From positions 248,001 through 312,000 of the forward strand of contig NZ_FOSK01000006.1 of the NCBI RefSeq assembly GCF_900114245.1: a stretch of DNA of 64,000 nt, written 5' to 3'. Shown one piece after another: positions 13,822 to 22,985 of the stretch. The notes below the pieces were generated by a model. That model was given only the letters and a program-made list of their open reading frames with translations. It was not told where the DNA came from and made no database searches. Source of the stretch: Pseudovibrio ascidiaceicola. Lineage in GTDB: Bacteria > Pseudomonadota > Alphaproteobacteria > Rhizobiales > Stappiaceae. How positions within the stretch are numbered: position 1 is the first letter of the stretch; each line of letters starts with the position of its first letter. Both the position numbers and the translations under genes were made by a program.

Positions 13822-16347
13822 ATGAGGAATACCGGAATATCAACGCAGGCCAGTACGGCCAGTTCAAATGTTAGTCTGGCTTCTGGGTCGACAGAGACCA
13901 GACCGGAAAGGGTGCGGACCAATACTCAGTCTGCGCGGATGCCTTACCGGCTTTCGGCAGTACCTGTAGCTGGTGGTGGGCGAGACGCGCGTGTTCCCTC
14001 TCAACAAAGCAGGGTCTCTCTGGCAAGTTTTCAGCCCCGGCGTGTTCCTTCTTCTGGCGTGTCCGGGCAAACTGCGCGGCTCGCACCAGAGGCACCTGCA
14101 ATTTCCTCCATGGAGCGGGCGCTTCTGGATTCACGTCTTAAGCTTCAACCTGTTCAGCGTGATTATCTGGGCCATACGGCCCGGTTTGGTGACAAGGTTG
14201 CTGGGGTTGGTGCTGAGAACCGTATGCTGCAGGAGCTGCAGGCATTTGCCAAAGACCCAAGCTTGCTAACGAAAGAGCGGGCTGCTGACCTGCAAAAGCA
14301 GCTGGCGGCTGTCTCGTTTTCTGACCCTGAGCAGGCTGAGACCAAGCAAACCCTCGTCGATCACTTTAAGAGAATTGCACGGGGAGCGACGCCGAACCGC
14401 CAGACCCTGCGTGTTCTTGGGCCTGTCATTAAAGACCTACACCGCCACGTTGAAGAGAGGCAACCTGCGCTTGATCGGGCGCTGGATGGTGGCAGAGCGC
14501 AGTCGCGGCTGCGTGCCAGCCAGACAGAATGGAATGAAGTTCGGACCAAGCAGCTTTCCGAGATTGCGGGTGGGCAGGATAAAGATGCTGGGTATCATCC
14601 CTCCCGGGTGACTGCACGAGGAGCCGCTGTTGAGGGCGTGCAGACAGAGGGGCTTGTGAGAAATGTTCTGGGTAAGTTTCCTCACAATGTCACGCCGTTG
14701 ATCAACGGAGCTGTGAATGGTCGCGCAGAGATTTTCCGTGGTGAAATCCCGATAACGGATGGCGTTGCTTATGGTCGCTTCGGGTTTACCAGCTTTTATT
14801 ACGCTCTAGGTGCAATCCAGAGCCTGATTTCAGCGCGGTCTGCTTATACGAGCATGAAAGCTGCGGATGCAGCACTGGATACCTTTCGCTCTGAGGCTTC
14901 GCAGTTTCTTGAGGCGCAAAAGAATATTGCTGAAGTGGCTGCGTTGTCCCGCATGGTCAAGGATGTGCAGAAAGGTGGCGGTTCCCCTTTAACGCTGCTG
15001 GATACGATGGCTCAGGCGGTAAAGGCAGGTAAGGTTTCCCAGGACGGACTTGGTGTTGCTTTGCATGGGGTGTTTCCTGATTTATCACCACGCGCGAGTG
15101 CTGCTTTGGACGCTTACGTTAAAACTGAGATGGGAACCGCTGGAGAGACTGAGTGCCTGACCACTTTGCGCAATGAAGTGGCGCTGCATTATGGCGAGAG
15201 TTCCACCACTGACAGTGCGCATTTGAAGGGTGGTCTGGATCATCTTGAGGGCGCACTTAAGCAGAGAGTGCGAGAGGCTGATCGGGCTCATAAAACACTG
15301 ACCGGGCTTGTTGCCAATTATGGCAAAAATGCTGAGCTGGCGAAGGCCATGCGAGATGACTACCACAAACAGATGCATGTGAGTATTTTCTCTGCAGAAG
15401 TGTGGGGGCTTGCCATGGTTGCTGATGGCATGGCGATCGCGGAAAGAGCTTTGACCTCAAATGTTGAAGGGGTTTCTCTGGTTACGACCGGGTTGGGTTA
15501 TGCTGCCGGCACTGTTGGAGCAGGCGTTGGTGTACTTGCGATTGGCCTGTCGGCTTATGATGCCAGTGTCACGGCTATCAAAGCTTTTAAGCACCATCAG
15601 ACCGGTAAAAAGGCGCAAGCTCTGCATCGCTTGTTCTCAGAGCAGCAGGAGGTGCCAGTTTCAGGGCTGGACGGATCGCGGAAGGTCTCACAACCGCGGG
15701 ACGCGGAGCTGGCGATGATTACAAAGACCATTGCGAACAATCAGTCCAAGGCGCGAAACACCAAGATTGGTAAGGCTGTTTTGTCTGCGGTTGACGGGCT
15801 TGGATTTGCTGCGCTGACTGTAGGCGGTGTTGCGGGTGTTGTTGCGACGGCCACTGGAGGCGTTGCGGCTGCTGGCGTTGCAGCTGCGGCTGGACCGGTT
15901 GGGGCTGCAATTGGCGGGGCGTTTGTTTTGGGCTCAGTGGCCTTTGTGGCCACGCGGTTGATCAGATGGGGCGTGCACCATTATCAAAGCAAACAGCTTC
16001 AGAAGGTGATTGCGGGTGATCAGCAAGCCATGCAGAAATATGCGCGTAAGCATAATATTACGACTGGGCAGGGTGGGTCTGCGCGGCGAAGTACCGTTGT
16101 TGCGGAGATTAAGAGACATGCCATTGATACGCTGACCAAGCACAGCACGAAGTTTGCTCTGCACCGGTTCCACCAGCGGCTCACTCAGGAGATTTCGCAG
16201 GTGGACAGGGCACACTGGGATCAATCACCCGCTATTGCCGTGATGAAGTGTTTCTTTGACGAGCCCGCGCAAATTCAAGCTATCGCAGGTTTGAGTGAGG
16301 ATGCCGCTGTGAAGGTGCTTGCGAAGAAGTTTCAGGTGCGGATGTAG
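13822..16347 (+). CDS. Large orphan protein, possible type III effector with membrane-inserting segments
   Basis: An 841-residue protein I do not recognise. Residues 1-95 are rich in Ser, Thr, Gln, Pro and Arg with almost no acidic residues and are probably disordered, as in type III secretion signals and chaperone-binding regions. Residues about 95-310 are helical and charged. Hydrophobic segments occur at about 315-337 (FTSFYYALGAIQSL), 525-590 (two helices, including GLGYAAGTVGAGVGVLAIGL) and 649-717 (a long Ala/Gly/Val-rich stretch), separated by basic helices; such small-residue hairpins are typical of proteins inserted late into a target membrane. No Sec signal peptide is present. ATG 13822 has GGGAGGG nine bases upstream; frames beginning earlier overlap the preceding gene. 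Pairing with the CesT-like gene suggests secretion, but no secretion apparatus lies in the window. Confidence 0.7.
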   Translation: MRNTGISTQASTASSNVSLASGSTETRPERVRTNTQSARMPYRLSAVPVAGGGRDARVPSQQSRVSLASFQPRRVPSSGVSGQTARLAPEAPAISSMERALLDSRLKLQPVQRDYLGHTARFGDKVAGVGAENRMLQELQAFAKDPSLLTKERAADLQKQLAAVSFSDPEQAETKQTLVDHFKRIARGATPNRQTLRVLGPVIKDLHRHVEERQPALDRALDGGRAQSRLRASQTEWNEVRTKQLSEIAGGQDKDAGYHPSRVTARGAAVEGVQTEGLVRNVLGKFPHNVTPLINGAVNGRAEIFRGEIPITDGVAYGRFGFTSFYYALGAIQSLISARSAYTSMKAADAALDTFRSEASQFLEAQKNIAEVAALSRMVKDVQKGGGSPLTLLDTMAQAVKAGKVSQDGLGVALHGVFPDLSPRASAALDAYVKTEMGTAGETECLTTLRNEVALHYGESSTTDSAHLKGGLDHLEGALKQRVREADRAHKTLTGLVANYGKNAELAKAMRDDYHKQMHVSIFSAEVWGLAMVADGMAIAERALTSNVEGVSLVTTGLGYAAGTVGAGVGVLAIGLSAYDASVTAIKAFKHHQTGKKAQALHRLFSEQQEVPVSGLDGSRKVSQPRDAELAMITKTIANNQSKARNTKIGKAVLSAVDGLGFAALTVGGVAGVVATATGGVAAAGVAAAAGPVGAAIGGAFVLGSVAFVATRLIRWGVHHYQSKQLQKVIAGDQQAMQKYARKHNITTGQGGSARRSTVVAEIKRHAIDTLTKHSTKFALHRFHQRLTQEISQVDRAHWDQSPAIAVMKCFFDEPAQIQAIAGLSEDAAVKVLAKKFQVRM

Positions 16348-16361
16348 GATTTTGAGAACAA

Positions 16362-16403
16362 AAAAGGCAGCTTGCCGGAGTGGTCCGGAGCAAGCTGCCT
16401 TTT
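16362..16403. terminator. Strong bidirectional terminator
   Basis: AAAAGGCAGCTTGC (16362-16375) and GCAAGCTGCCTTTT (16390-16403) form a perfect 14-bp stem extended inward by CCGGA/TCCGG. It separates the convergent orphan effector-like gene and suhB. Confidence 0.9.
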
Positions 16404-16433
16404 GGAACTTGTATTGGCTAAGCGACCTAGCTA

Positions 16434-17228
16434 TTAGGCCTTGGCTTTTGCCAGCAGTTCACGCATCTGGAGGTGTGTGAACTCGTTGCCTGCGATGATG
16501 GAGCGGGTTTCGAACATGTCGTCCTTGCCGTTGGCATCGGACACGAAACCACCAGCTTCACGCACCAGCAGAACGCCTGCCGCCATGTCCCAAGGATGCA
16601 GACCGTTTTCCCAGAATGCATCGAGACGACCGGAGGCTACCCATGCCAGGTCCAGTGCAGCTGCACCAGCGCGGCGGATACCTGCAACTTCGCCCATCAC
16701 GTGACGGATTTCCTTCAGCGCGCGGCCATGGTCGCCAACGCCGATGAATGGAATGCCGGTGCCGATCAGGCAGTCGGTCATGTCTTTACGTGCTGCAACG
16801 CGGAGGCGGCGGTCATTACAGAATGCGCCAGCGCCTTTTTCTGCAGTGTACAGTTCGTCCATGATCGGATTGTAGATCACGGCTGCAACGATCTGACCAG
16901 CGCGTTCCAGAGCGATGGAAACACCAAAGATCGGAATACCATGGAGGAAGTTTGTTGTGCCGTCGAGCGGGTCAACGATCCAGCGGTGCTGACCGTCTGT
17001 ACCTTCGATCTCGCCGGATTCTTCCATCAGCAGGCCGTAGGTTGGGCGTGCTTTTTGAAGGTCTTCACGAACGATTTTTTCTGCTTTGTGATCTGCCTGG
17101 GAGACAAAGTCACCTGGGCCCTTGCGGGATACTTGCAGGTTTTCAATTTCGCCGAAGTCCCGTGCCAGAGAGCGACCAGCTTTTGTCGCAGCCTGAACCA
17201 TTACGTTTAAAAGGGCCGTACGTGCCAT
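16434..17228 (-). CDS. suhB: Inositol monophosphatase family protein
   Basis: A 264-residue cytosolic enzyme of the IMPase/SuhB family. Metal-binding motifs are in order: MEES at about residues 67-70, DPLDGTTNF at about 86-94, and ENGLHPWDMAAG with the distal Asp at about 212-216. These proteins hydrolyse inositol-1-phosphate with Mg2+; in proteobacteria SuhB also joins the rRNA antitermination complex, so the catalytic role may not be the only one. It is the second gene of an efp-suhB operon on the minus strand, 68 bp downstream of efp. Length and motifs are normal. Confidence 0.92.
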   Translation of the reverse strand: MARTALLNVMVQAATKAGRSLARDFGEIENLQVSRKGPGDFVSQADHKAEKIVREDLQKARPTYGLLMEESGEIEGTDGQHRWIVDPLDGTTNFLHGIPIFGVSIALERAGQIVAAVIYNPIMDELYTAEKGAGAFCNDRRLRVAARKDMTDCLIGTGIPFIGVGDHGRALKEIRHVMGEVAGIRRAGAAALDLAWVASGRLDAFWENGLHPWDMAAGVLLVREAGGFVSDANGKDDMFETRSIIAGNEFTHLQMRELLAKAKA

Positions 17229-17255
17229 TTTTTATTCACCGTTCCTGAATGGGTA

Positions 17256-17280
17256 ATGAGGCAGCCGTATGCTGCCTCAT
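17256..17280. other. Intercistronic stem-loop between efp and suhB
   Basis: Perfect 10-bp stem ATGAGGCAGC/GCTGCCTCAT with a 5-nt loop. On the efp-suhB strand it has no U-run, so it is more likely an mRNA-stability or processing structure than a terminator. Confidence 0.5.
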
Positions 17281-17296
17281 CTTTATTGCTTTTAGA

Positions 17297-17863
17297 TTAT
17301 TTCTCTGCGCGACGAACGTATTCAACGGAGTCGGTGTCTACAACGATCTTCTCACCGGAGGTGATGAACGGAGGCACCATACAACGTACGCCGTTTTCCA
17401 GAACTGCTGGTTTGTAAGAGGAAGACTGGGTCTGACCTTTTACAACTGCGTCAGCTTCTACGATTTCCAGAGTGACGTGGGTTGGGAGAGAAATGCCGAT
17501 TGGCTTTTCTTCGTGCAGTTCAACAGTCACGGTCATGCCGTCCTGCAGGAATGCTGCGCGCTCACCAACGAATTCCTTCTGGAGTTCGAGCTGCTCATAT
17601 GTTTCGTTGTCCATGAATACCAGCATGTCGCCTTCTTCATAGAGGAACTGGAAGTCTTTCTGCTCAAGGCGAACACGCTCAACGGACTCGGTTGCGCGGA
17701 AGCGTTCGTTCAGTTTACGACCATCGAGCAGGTTTTTCATTTCGACCTGAGCGAATGCGCCGCCTTTACCTGGCTTCACGTGCTGAACTTTAACCGCAGC
17801 CCAAAGTGTGTCCTGGTGCATAAGCACGTGGCCCGGCTTAATTTCGTTGCCATTGAGTTTCAT
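17297..17863 (-). CDS. efp: Translation elongation factor P
   Basis: A 188-residue protein with the three beta-barrel EF-P domains: KOW-like N-terminal domain with VKPGKGGAF, the central OB domain and the C-terminal OB domain ending [11 protein letters not shown]. Lys33 in PGKGG is at the position that is beta-lysylated (Lys34) in E. coli EF-P, so the YjeA/EpmA-type modification is possible. EF-P rescues ribosomes stalled at polyproline. ATG 17863 matches the family N-terminus ([14 protein letters not shown]); the longer frame from 17908 adds 15 unrelated residues. Confidence 0.95.
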   Translation of the reverse strand: MKLNGNEIKPGHVLMHQDTLWAAVKVQHVKPGKGGAFAQVEMKNLLDGRKLNERFRATESVERVRLEQKDFQFLYEEGDMLVFMDNETYEQLELQKEFVGERAAFLQDGMTVTVELHEEKPIGISLPTHVTLEIVEADAVVKGQTQSSSYKPAVLENGVRCMVPPFITSGEKIVVDTDSVEYVRRAEK

Positions 17864-18148
17864 AGAACTACCAATCAGTTTGATAAGTTCAGAGCATGTC
17901 GCGTTCACTTATCTTTACGCGCCACATTCTTAACTTTTGTTTTCATGCGCATCCTGATCTGTCGCCCGGTTGGCTCTTATCAGGGATATGCTTTAGCAAA
18001 GGCTGATGCGGATTGGCGCTGGGCCTAGGATCGCAGCCTGTCTGGAGGTCTGTGCAACATAATTTCGCGTGTTTTTCAAGGAAAAAGAGCGGATGCTCAC
18101 CGCGAACCTACATTCCGGTGCATATCCACAAGGAGAGTGCGGAAAATC

Positions 18149-18361
18149 TTAGGGCTTTTTATCGCTTCTGCGCTTAGTAATCTGTACAACAAAGACGACG
18201 CTGAGAACGAAAGTTACCACCTTGCCCAGCCCAGCTATTTGGTTGGAAGTGCCAATATCAAGTAAGCCAGTTCTGACCATTTCACCAAATGTCAGAAATG
18301 AAATTACACCAATACCTAAGGCTAGCACCAAGCGACTGATGAATATACTTATTTGCTTCAT
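18149..18361 (-). CDS. Small two-helix membrane protein, unknown
   Basis: A 70-residue protein with hydrophobic helices at about 5-25 (IFISRLVLALGIGVISFL) and 42-61 (IAGLGKVVTFVLSVVFVVQI), then a positive tail KRRSDKK that should face the cytoplasm. I do not recognise it. The ribosome-binding site is weak and codon use is AT-rich, so the gene call is moderate. It lies alone between efp and the Sel1 gene. Confidence 0.5.
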   Translation of the reverse strand: MKQISIFISRLVLALGIGVISFLTFGEMVRTGLLDIGTSNQIAGLGKVVTFVLSVVFVVQITKRRSDKKP

Positions 18362-18538
18362 GGGTTTTCTTTTGCGATTAAAAGACTTGAGTAAATTAAT
18401 CGTCTGACGTTGCGCGAAGCTGGGCGTTTGTAAGTTGATGTGATGTGTGCTGGAGTCTATCTGTTTCCTATACTTTATCTGCTGATAATTTTACACAAAA
18501 ACTCATAGGTTTATCATCAAAAGAACTTCAGTTGAGAT

Positions 18539-19621
18539 CTATTGAGTTGATTGGAGTACTGGAGATGCACCAATCTTAATTCCGATTGCTGCTGCGCGTT
18601 TGCTAGCTTGCTCTTGCTGTTCTAGAGAAAGAGAATTGGAAATCGCTTCCAACTCACTATCCAGAATGCCTTGACGGCCTGCATGGAACTGCCAGGCAGA
18701 GGCTTCAATCAGATCAACCGGTCGACCACGGCCATTGGCGTAGATGCGGGCGAGGCGGTTCATGGCGATTGGGTTGCCTTTGGTTGCTGCGCGCTCGAAC
18801 CAGTCAGCAGCTTCGGTCTCATTCGGGACGAGGCCTTCGCCTTTGAACAGCAGAGTTGCGTAGTAAATCTGCGCAGGAACCAGTCCGCGACGGGCGGCGC
18901 GGCCCATCCAGAAGGCGGCGCGGAGAGGGTCGCGGATTTCTTCCGGGCCGTCCTTCAGGTAGATGCCAAGTTCCAGCATGGCGTCGGCATCGCCGGTTTC
19001 TGAGGCGCGTTCCAGCAGGTCTTTGATCAGCTTGGGATCATTCGGACGGACTTTGCCTTCCTGATGAAGGAGGGCGAGATTGTAGAGTGCTTCGGGAATG
19101 TTGGCAGCTGCAGCTTTTTCCAGCTGCTGGGCGGCCTTGTTCTTGTCAGCTGTTGTGCCAGCACCAGCCAGATAGAGCAGGCCGAGGCGCAATGCTGCTT
19201 GCGGGTCGCCATCATTTGAGGCGAGCTCATACCAGCTTGCGGCCAATGGCAAATCCTGCGGGACGCCTCTGCCGGATTCGTAAAGCACACCGAGCAGCGT
19301 CTTGGAGCTGGTGATGCCAGCTTCAGCCTGACGGGTCGCCAGTGCCAGAGCTGTCAGGTACCACCCGCGTTGGAAGGCACCATAGGCGGGGTCGCCCTTA
19401 ATGGTTTCCGGCGTTGGTGAAACCTGCGGAATGAATGGTGCTTTTGAAAGAGGAGAGGGCAGCAGGGTTGATCCGTTTGGATTATACGGATCAACGGTTC
19501 TTGCGCCTTGAGGTGTGGTTCCACCGCTCGGAGTTGTTTGTGCAACAGCCATGCCCTGTAAGCCGAGCAGGCCGGTCACAGCTGCGACAGTTACGAGTTT
19601 GATAGAACCAGACAACTTCAA
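18539..19621 (-). CDS. Exported Sel1-like repeat protein
   Basis: A 360-residue protein from a TTG at 19621. This start gives a clean Sec signal peptide (MKLSGSIKLVTVAAVTG to VAQ) and has GAGGA eight bases upstream, just after the stop codon of the ThiE-like gene; a frame from 19723 would overlap that gene by 98 bp. After a Pro/Thr-rich segment, Sel1 repeats run from about residue 105 to 310, seen as GRGVPQDLPLAASWYELAS, AGAGTTADKNKAAQQLEKAA and NGRGRPVDLIEASAWQFHA. Sel1 arrays are protein-interaction scaffolds of the TPR superfamily; periplasmic members regulate envelope processes. Its partner is unknown. It is co-transcribed with the ThiE-like gene. Confidence 0.85.
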   Translation of the reverse strand: MKLSGSIKLVTVAAVTGLLGLQGMAVAQTTPSGGTTPQGARTVDPYNPNGSTLLPSPLSKAPFIPQVSPTPETIKGDPAYGAFQRGWYLTALALATRQAEAGITSSKTLLGVLYESGRGVPQDLPLAASWYELASNDGDPQAALRLGLLYLAGAGTTADKNKAAQQLEKAAAANIPEALYNLALLHQEGKVRPNDPKLIKDLLERASETGDADAMLELGIYLKDGPEEIRDPLRAAFWMGRAARRGLVPAQIYYATLLFKGEGLVPNETEAADWFERAATKGNPIAMNRLARIYANGRGRPVDLIEASAWQFHAGRQGILDSELEAISNSLSLEQQEQASKRAAAIGIKIGASPVLQSTQ

Positions 19622-19625
19622 AATA

Positions 19626-20267
19626 TCAGTCCTCAGCTTCCGCCAGTGTGTGTGTTGAGAGGATTGCATTGGCCTGCTCAACGGCTGCTTTGGCCCCTTC
19701 AGGGTGATTCCAGACAGCTTCACGTACTGCTACGAATTCAGCGCCAGTTTGGGCTGCGGTGTCAACTGAGGAAACTGAGGTGCCCGCCAGGACGACGCAT
19801 GGCGTTTCGAACACTTCAGACCACCAGGTGCCGTAGTCCAGTGATTTGCGATGTGGCTCTTCTTCCTGATTGAGTGAAAGCAGGCCGAAGAACATGTAAT
19901 CGACGCCCATAGAAGCAACAACCATGGCATCGTGGCGTGTCTTGACGCCTGCGTGCCCGATGATGCGGTCTTCCGAGAAGGACTGCATGGCTTCTTCCAG
20001 ATCCTTGTCAGAACCGGAAACGTGCAGGCCATCTGCACCGGAGCGACCCATGATCTGGGTGTTGTTTTCAATCAGAACAGCAACTTCCTTGGCCTGTGCC
20101 AGTGGCACCAGACGCTTTGCAGCCGCCTGCAGGTCGCTTTCGTTTGCGTCCGGCATGGAGATCAGCAGGCTCGCAATGTCGCCACCTTCCAAAGCTTGTT
20201 TGAGTTGTCCTTCGAATTCGTCGAGGTCAAAGGTTGGTGGTGTGACAAGATACAGACGCGGATGCAC
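19626..20267 (-). CDS. Divergent ThiE-like (thiamine phosphate synthase fold) protein
   Basis: A 213-residue TIM-barrel protein recognisable as ThiE-related by LYLVTP at the start, ADGLHVSG at about 79-86, and IIGHAGVKTRHDAM at about 99-112. The usual ThiE diphosphate and Mg2+ residues are changed: the VND motif is IEN, and the GPVFPT loop is FFGLLSL. So it is probably not an active thiamine phosphate synthase, though it retains the fold. It lies between pgk and the Sel1 gene, as in other Rhizobiales, away from any thi operon and without a TPP riboswitch. The role is unknown. Confidence 0.75.
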   Translation of the reverse strand: MHPRLYLVTPPTFDLDEFEGQLKQALEGGDIASLLISMPDANESDLQAAAKRLVPLAQAKEVAVLIENNTQIMGRSGADGLHVSGSDKDLEEAMQSFSEDRIIGHAGVKTRHDAMVVASMGVDYMFFGLLSLNQEEEPHRKSLDYGTWWSEVFETPCVVLAGTSVSSVDTAAQTGAEFVAVREAVWNHPEGAKAAVEQANAILSTHTLAEAED

Positions 20268-20419
20268 TGAGGTTGCTCCTGATAAAATTCCAGTAAAAAG
20301 AGATCATGGCGGTAGTGTAACCTACGTCAAGCCTCTGGCCCATTCATTGGGATAAGTTCTAAACAGCGTCTTGCTCTCTTTTTCAAGAGGCTGTGTCAAA
20401 TTCTAGGCAAAAGCGAGAA

Positions 20420-20451
20420 TAAAACGAAAAGAGGGACCAAAAAGGCCCCTC
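20420..20451 (-). terminator. Terminator of pgk
   Basis: GAGGGACC (20431-20438) and GGCCCCTC (20444-20451), one wobble-type mismatch; read on the minus strand it is followed by TTTTCGTTTT. It separates pgk from the ThiE-like gene. Confidence 0.8.
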
Positions 20452-20480
20452 AATCCAGAATAATGTAAGAACTAACTGTC

Positions 20481-21671
20481 TTATGCTTCTAAAGCAACAA
20501 CGCCAGGTAGTGCTTTGCCTTCCAGCCACTCAAGGAACGCGCCGCCAGCAGTGGAGATGTAAGAGAAATCTTCACTTGCATTAGCGTGGTTGAGCGCTGC
20601 AACGGTGTCACCGCCACCAGCAACAGTTTTCAGCTTACCTTCTTTGGTGCGTGCTGCTGCATGCTGTGCTGCTGCAACAGTTGCCTTGTCGAATGGCTCG
20701 ATTTCAAACGCGCCGAGAGGGCCGTTCCAAACGAGGGTCTTCGCTTCATCGATTTTTGCTTTCACAACTTCGATGGAAGCTGCGCCAACGTCGAGCATCA
20801 TTGCGTCTGCTGGGATTGCATCGAGAGCAACAGTTTCGTTCTTGGTGTTTGCTGCAAATTCCCATGCAACAACAGCGTCTGTTGGCAGAACGATTTCACA
20901 GTTTGCTTTTTCAGCTGCTGCCATGATGCGGTTTGCTGTGTCAGCCAGATCGTGCTCGCACAGGGATTTACCGACGTTCACGCCTTTAGCTGCGAGGAAG
21001 GTGTTTGCCATGCCGCCGCCGATCACCAGAATGTCTACTTTAGACACGAGGTTTTCGAGCAGATCGATCTTGGAGGAAACCTTTGCGCCGCCAACAACTG
21101 CCAGAACCGGACGTTCAGGGGTGGAAAGTGCGGAACCAAGTGCTTCCAGTTCTGCCTGCATGGTGCGGCCCGCGAATGCAGGAAGCAGCTTTGCAATGCC
21201 TTCGGTGGAACCGTGTGCGCGGTGTGCTGCAGAGAATGCGTCGTTTACGTATAGGTCGCCGTTTGCAGCCAGTGCTTTTGCGAATTCTGGATCGTTCTTT
21301 TCTTCACCAGCATAGAAGCGGGTGTTTTCCAGAAGCAGAACGTCGCCGTCAGCCATTGCATCAACGGCAGCTTTGGCTACGTCACCAGTGCAATCTTTAG
21401 CGAAAGCAACTGGTTTGCCAAGCAGGTCTGCAACAGGGCCAGCAACAGGTGCGAGACTCATCTCTTCGACTACTTTGCCTTTTGGACGGCCAAAGTGTGC
21501 GAGAAGGATGACTTTGCCGCCAGCCTCGGAGATTTCGCGGATGGTTGGCAGGACACGCTCGATACGGGTGGCATCGGTAACGGTGCCATCCTTCATTGGA
21601 ACGTTGAGGTCTACGCGGACGAGAACACGTTTGCCGGAAAGCTCGGCGTCGCTAAGAGTTTTGAAAGACAT
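20481..21671 (-). CDS. pgk: Phosphoglycerate kinase
   Basis: A 396-residue monomeric enzyme that transfers a phosphate from 1,3-bisphosphoglycerate to ADP in glycolysis. The N-terminal [16 protein letters not shown] (about 15-30) with the substrate arginines, [10 protein letters not shown], and the C-terminal GGGDTVAAL nucleotide-binding loop at about 350-358 are present, as is the hinge region GNPLGAFE-like WNGPLGAFE. Length is normal. It follows gap and tkt on the same strand (gap is 182 bp upstream) but has its own leader and, downstream, its own terminator. Confidence 0.97.
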   Translation of the reverse strand: MSFKTLSDAELSGKRVLVRVDLNVPMKDGTVTDATRIERVLPTIREISEAGGKVILLAHFGRPKGKVVEEMSLAPVAGPVADLLGKPVAFAKDCTGDVAKAAVDAMADGDVLLLENTRFYAGEEKNDPEFAKALAANGDLYVNDAFSAAHRAHGSTEGIAKLLPAFAGRTMQAELEALGSALSTPERPVLAVVGGAKVSSKIDLLENLVSKVDILVIGGGMANTFLAAKGVNVGKSLCEHDLADTANRIMAAAEKANCEIVLPTDAVVAWEFAANTKNETVALDAIPADAMMLDVGAASIEVVKAKIDEAKTLVWNGPLGAFEIEPFDKATVAAAQHAAARTKEGKLKTVAGGGDTVAALNHANASEDFSYISTAGGAFLEWLEGKALPGVVALEA

Positions 21672-21821
21672 AAAAATCTCCGGAATTTCTGTCTGTGACC
21701 TTATACTGGTCGACTTACTTACAGAAAGACTTTGCGGAGTTCGTGATCAAATCTATGGGAGTATTCGCACTGAATGGTGCGGCTCAGGGATTGGATCACT
21801 CCGCACTGGTATATGTGAGAA

Positions 21822-21849
21822 AAAAGGGCCGCTTAAAAGCGGCCCTTTT
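21822..21849. terminator. Bidirectional terminator of gap
   Basis: AAAAGGGCCGCTT (21822-21834) and AAGCGGCCCTTTT (21837-21849), perfect 13-bp stem with a 2-base centre, ending right at the gap stop codon. Confidence 0.9.
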
Positions 21850-21853
21850 CTGA

Positions 21854-22861
21854 TTAGATGAGCTTTGCCATCGCAACAGCGGTGTCCGCCATGCGGTTGG
21901 AGAAGCCCCACTCGTTGTCGTACCAGGTAAGGATACGAACCATTGTGCCTTCCATGACCTTGGTCTGGTCCATGTGGAAGATGGAAGAGTGTGGGTCGTG
22001 GTTGAAGTCGCAAGAAACGTTTGGCACTTCGGTGTAACCAAGAACGCCCTTCAGTTCGCCTTCAGCCGCTGCTTTGATTGCTGCGTTGATTTCTTCTACG
22101 GAAGTTTCTTTCTTCGCGATGAAGGTCAGGTCAACAACAGAAACGTTTGGAGTAGGTACGCGGATTGCAACGCCGTCCAGTTTACCAGCCAGCTCAGGCA
22201 GAACCAGGCCAACAGCCTTAGCAGCACCTGTGGAGGTTGGGATCATGGAAAGAGCTGCTGCGCGGCCGCGGTACAGATCCTTGTGCATTGTGTCGAGAGT
22301 AGGCTGATCACCGGTATAAGAGTGAACGGTGGTCATGAAGCCTTTTTCGATGCCAACCAGTTTGTCCAGAACGTAAGCTACCGGAGACAGACAGTTGGTG
22401 GTGCAAGATGCGTTGGAAACAACCAGATCTTCAGAAGTCAGGGTGTCGTGGTTTACGCCGTAAACGATTGTTTTGTCAGCGCCTGCTGCAGGAGCAGAAA
22501 CCAGAACGCGCTTTGCGCCAGCTTCCAGATGCAGGGAAGCTTTTTCTTTTGCGGTGAAGATGCCGGTGCACTCCAACGCAACGTCGATACCCATTTCACC
22601 CCAAGGCAATTCTTTAGGATCACGGATAGCGGTTACTTTGATTGGACCACGACCACAATCGATTGTGTCGCCGTCTACGGTCACTTTTGCAGGGAACTTG
22701 CCGTGTACGGAGTCAAACTGCAGCAGGTGTGCGTTCGTTTCAACCGGGCCGAGGTCGTTAATTGCTACAACTTCAATGTCGGTACGACCGGATTCAATGA
22801 TTGCACGGAGAACATTACGACCAATGCGACCAAAGCCATTGATGGCTACCTTGACTGCCAT
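21854..22861 (-). CDS. gap: Glyceraldehyde-3-phosphate dehydrogenase, type I
   Basis: A 335-residue NAD-dependent enzyme. [16 protein letters not shown] at residues 4-19 is the Rossmann nucleotide loop, and [18 protein letters not shown] at about 149-166 holds the catalytic cysteine. An Asp at the end of the second strand (VVAINDLG) points to NAD preference. It oxidises glyceraldehyde-3-phosphate to 1,3-bisphosphoglycerate, the substrate of the pgk product encoded downstream. It ends directly at the terminator at 21822-21849. Length and motifs normal. Confidence 0.97.
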   Translation of the reverse strand: MAVKVAINGFGRIGRNVLRAIIESGRTDIEVVAINDLGPVETNAHLLQFDSVHGKFPAKVTVDGDTIDCGRGPIKVTAIRDPKELPWGEMGIDVALECTGIFTAKEKASLHLEAGAKRVLVSAPAAGADKTIVYGVNHDTLTSEDLVVSNASCTTNCLSPVAYVLDKLVGIEKGFMTTVHSYTGDQPTLDTMHKDLYRGRAAALSMIPTSTGAAKAVGLVLPELAGKLDGVAIRVPTPNVSVVDLTFIAKKETSVEEINAAIKAAAEGELKGVLGYTEVPNVSCDFNHDPHSSIFHMDQTKVMEGTMVRILTWYDNEWGFSNRMADTAVAMAKLI

Positions 22862-22985
22862 TTAAGAACCTCTTTCGGTACGGCGTCTTAAAAAACGCCC
22901 TCGTTTTATATATTCGCCAGCTCTTGCCGGCCGTCTTCTGAGAGGCCTCTGGCTGAGAGGAGCCAGAAGCTTCATTTAGTCAGCT

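Noticed and set aside
15741-15953. A 70-codon minus-strand Ala/Pro/Thr-rich frame within the effector-like gene
   Set aside because: It mirrors the Ala/Gly/Val-rich hydrophobic segment of the plus-strand gene.
17249-18028. A 259-codon plus-strand frame over efp
   Set aside because: Antisense shadow of efp; Phe/Cys-rich composition and no family likeness.
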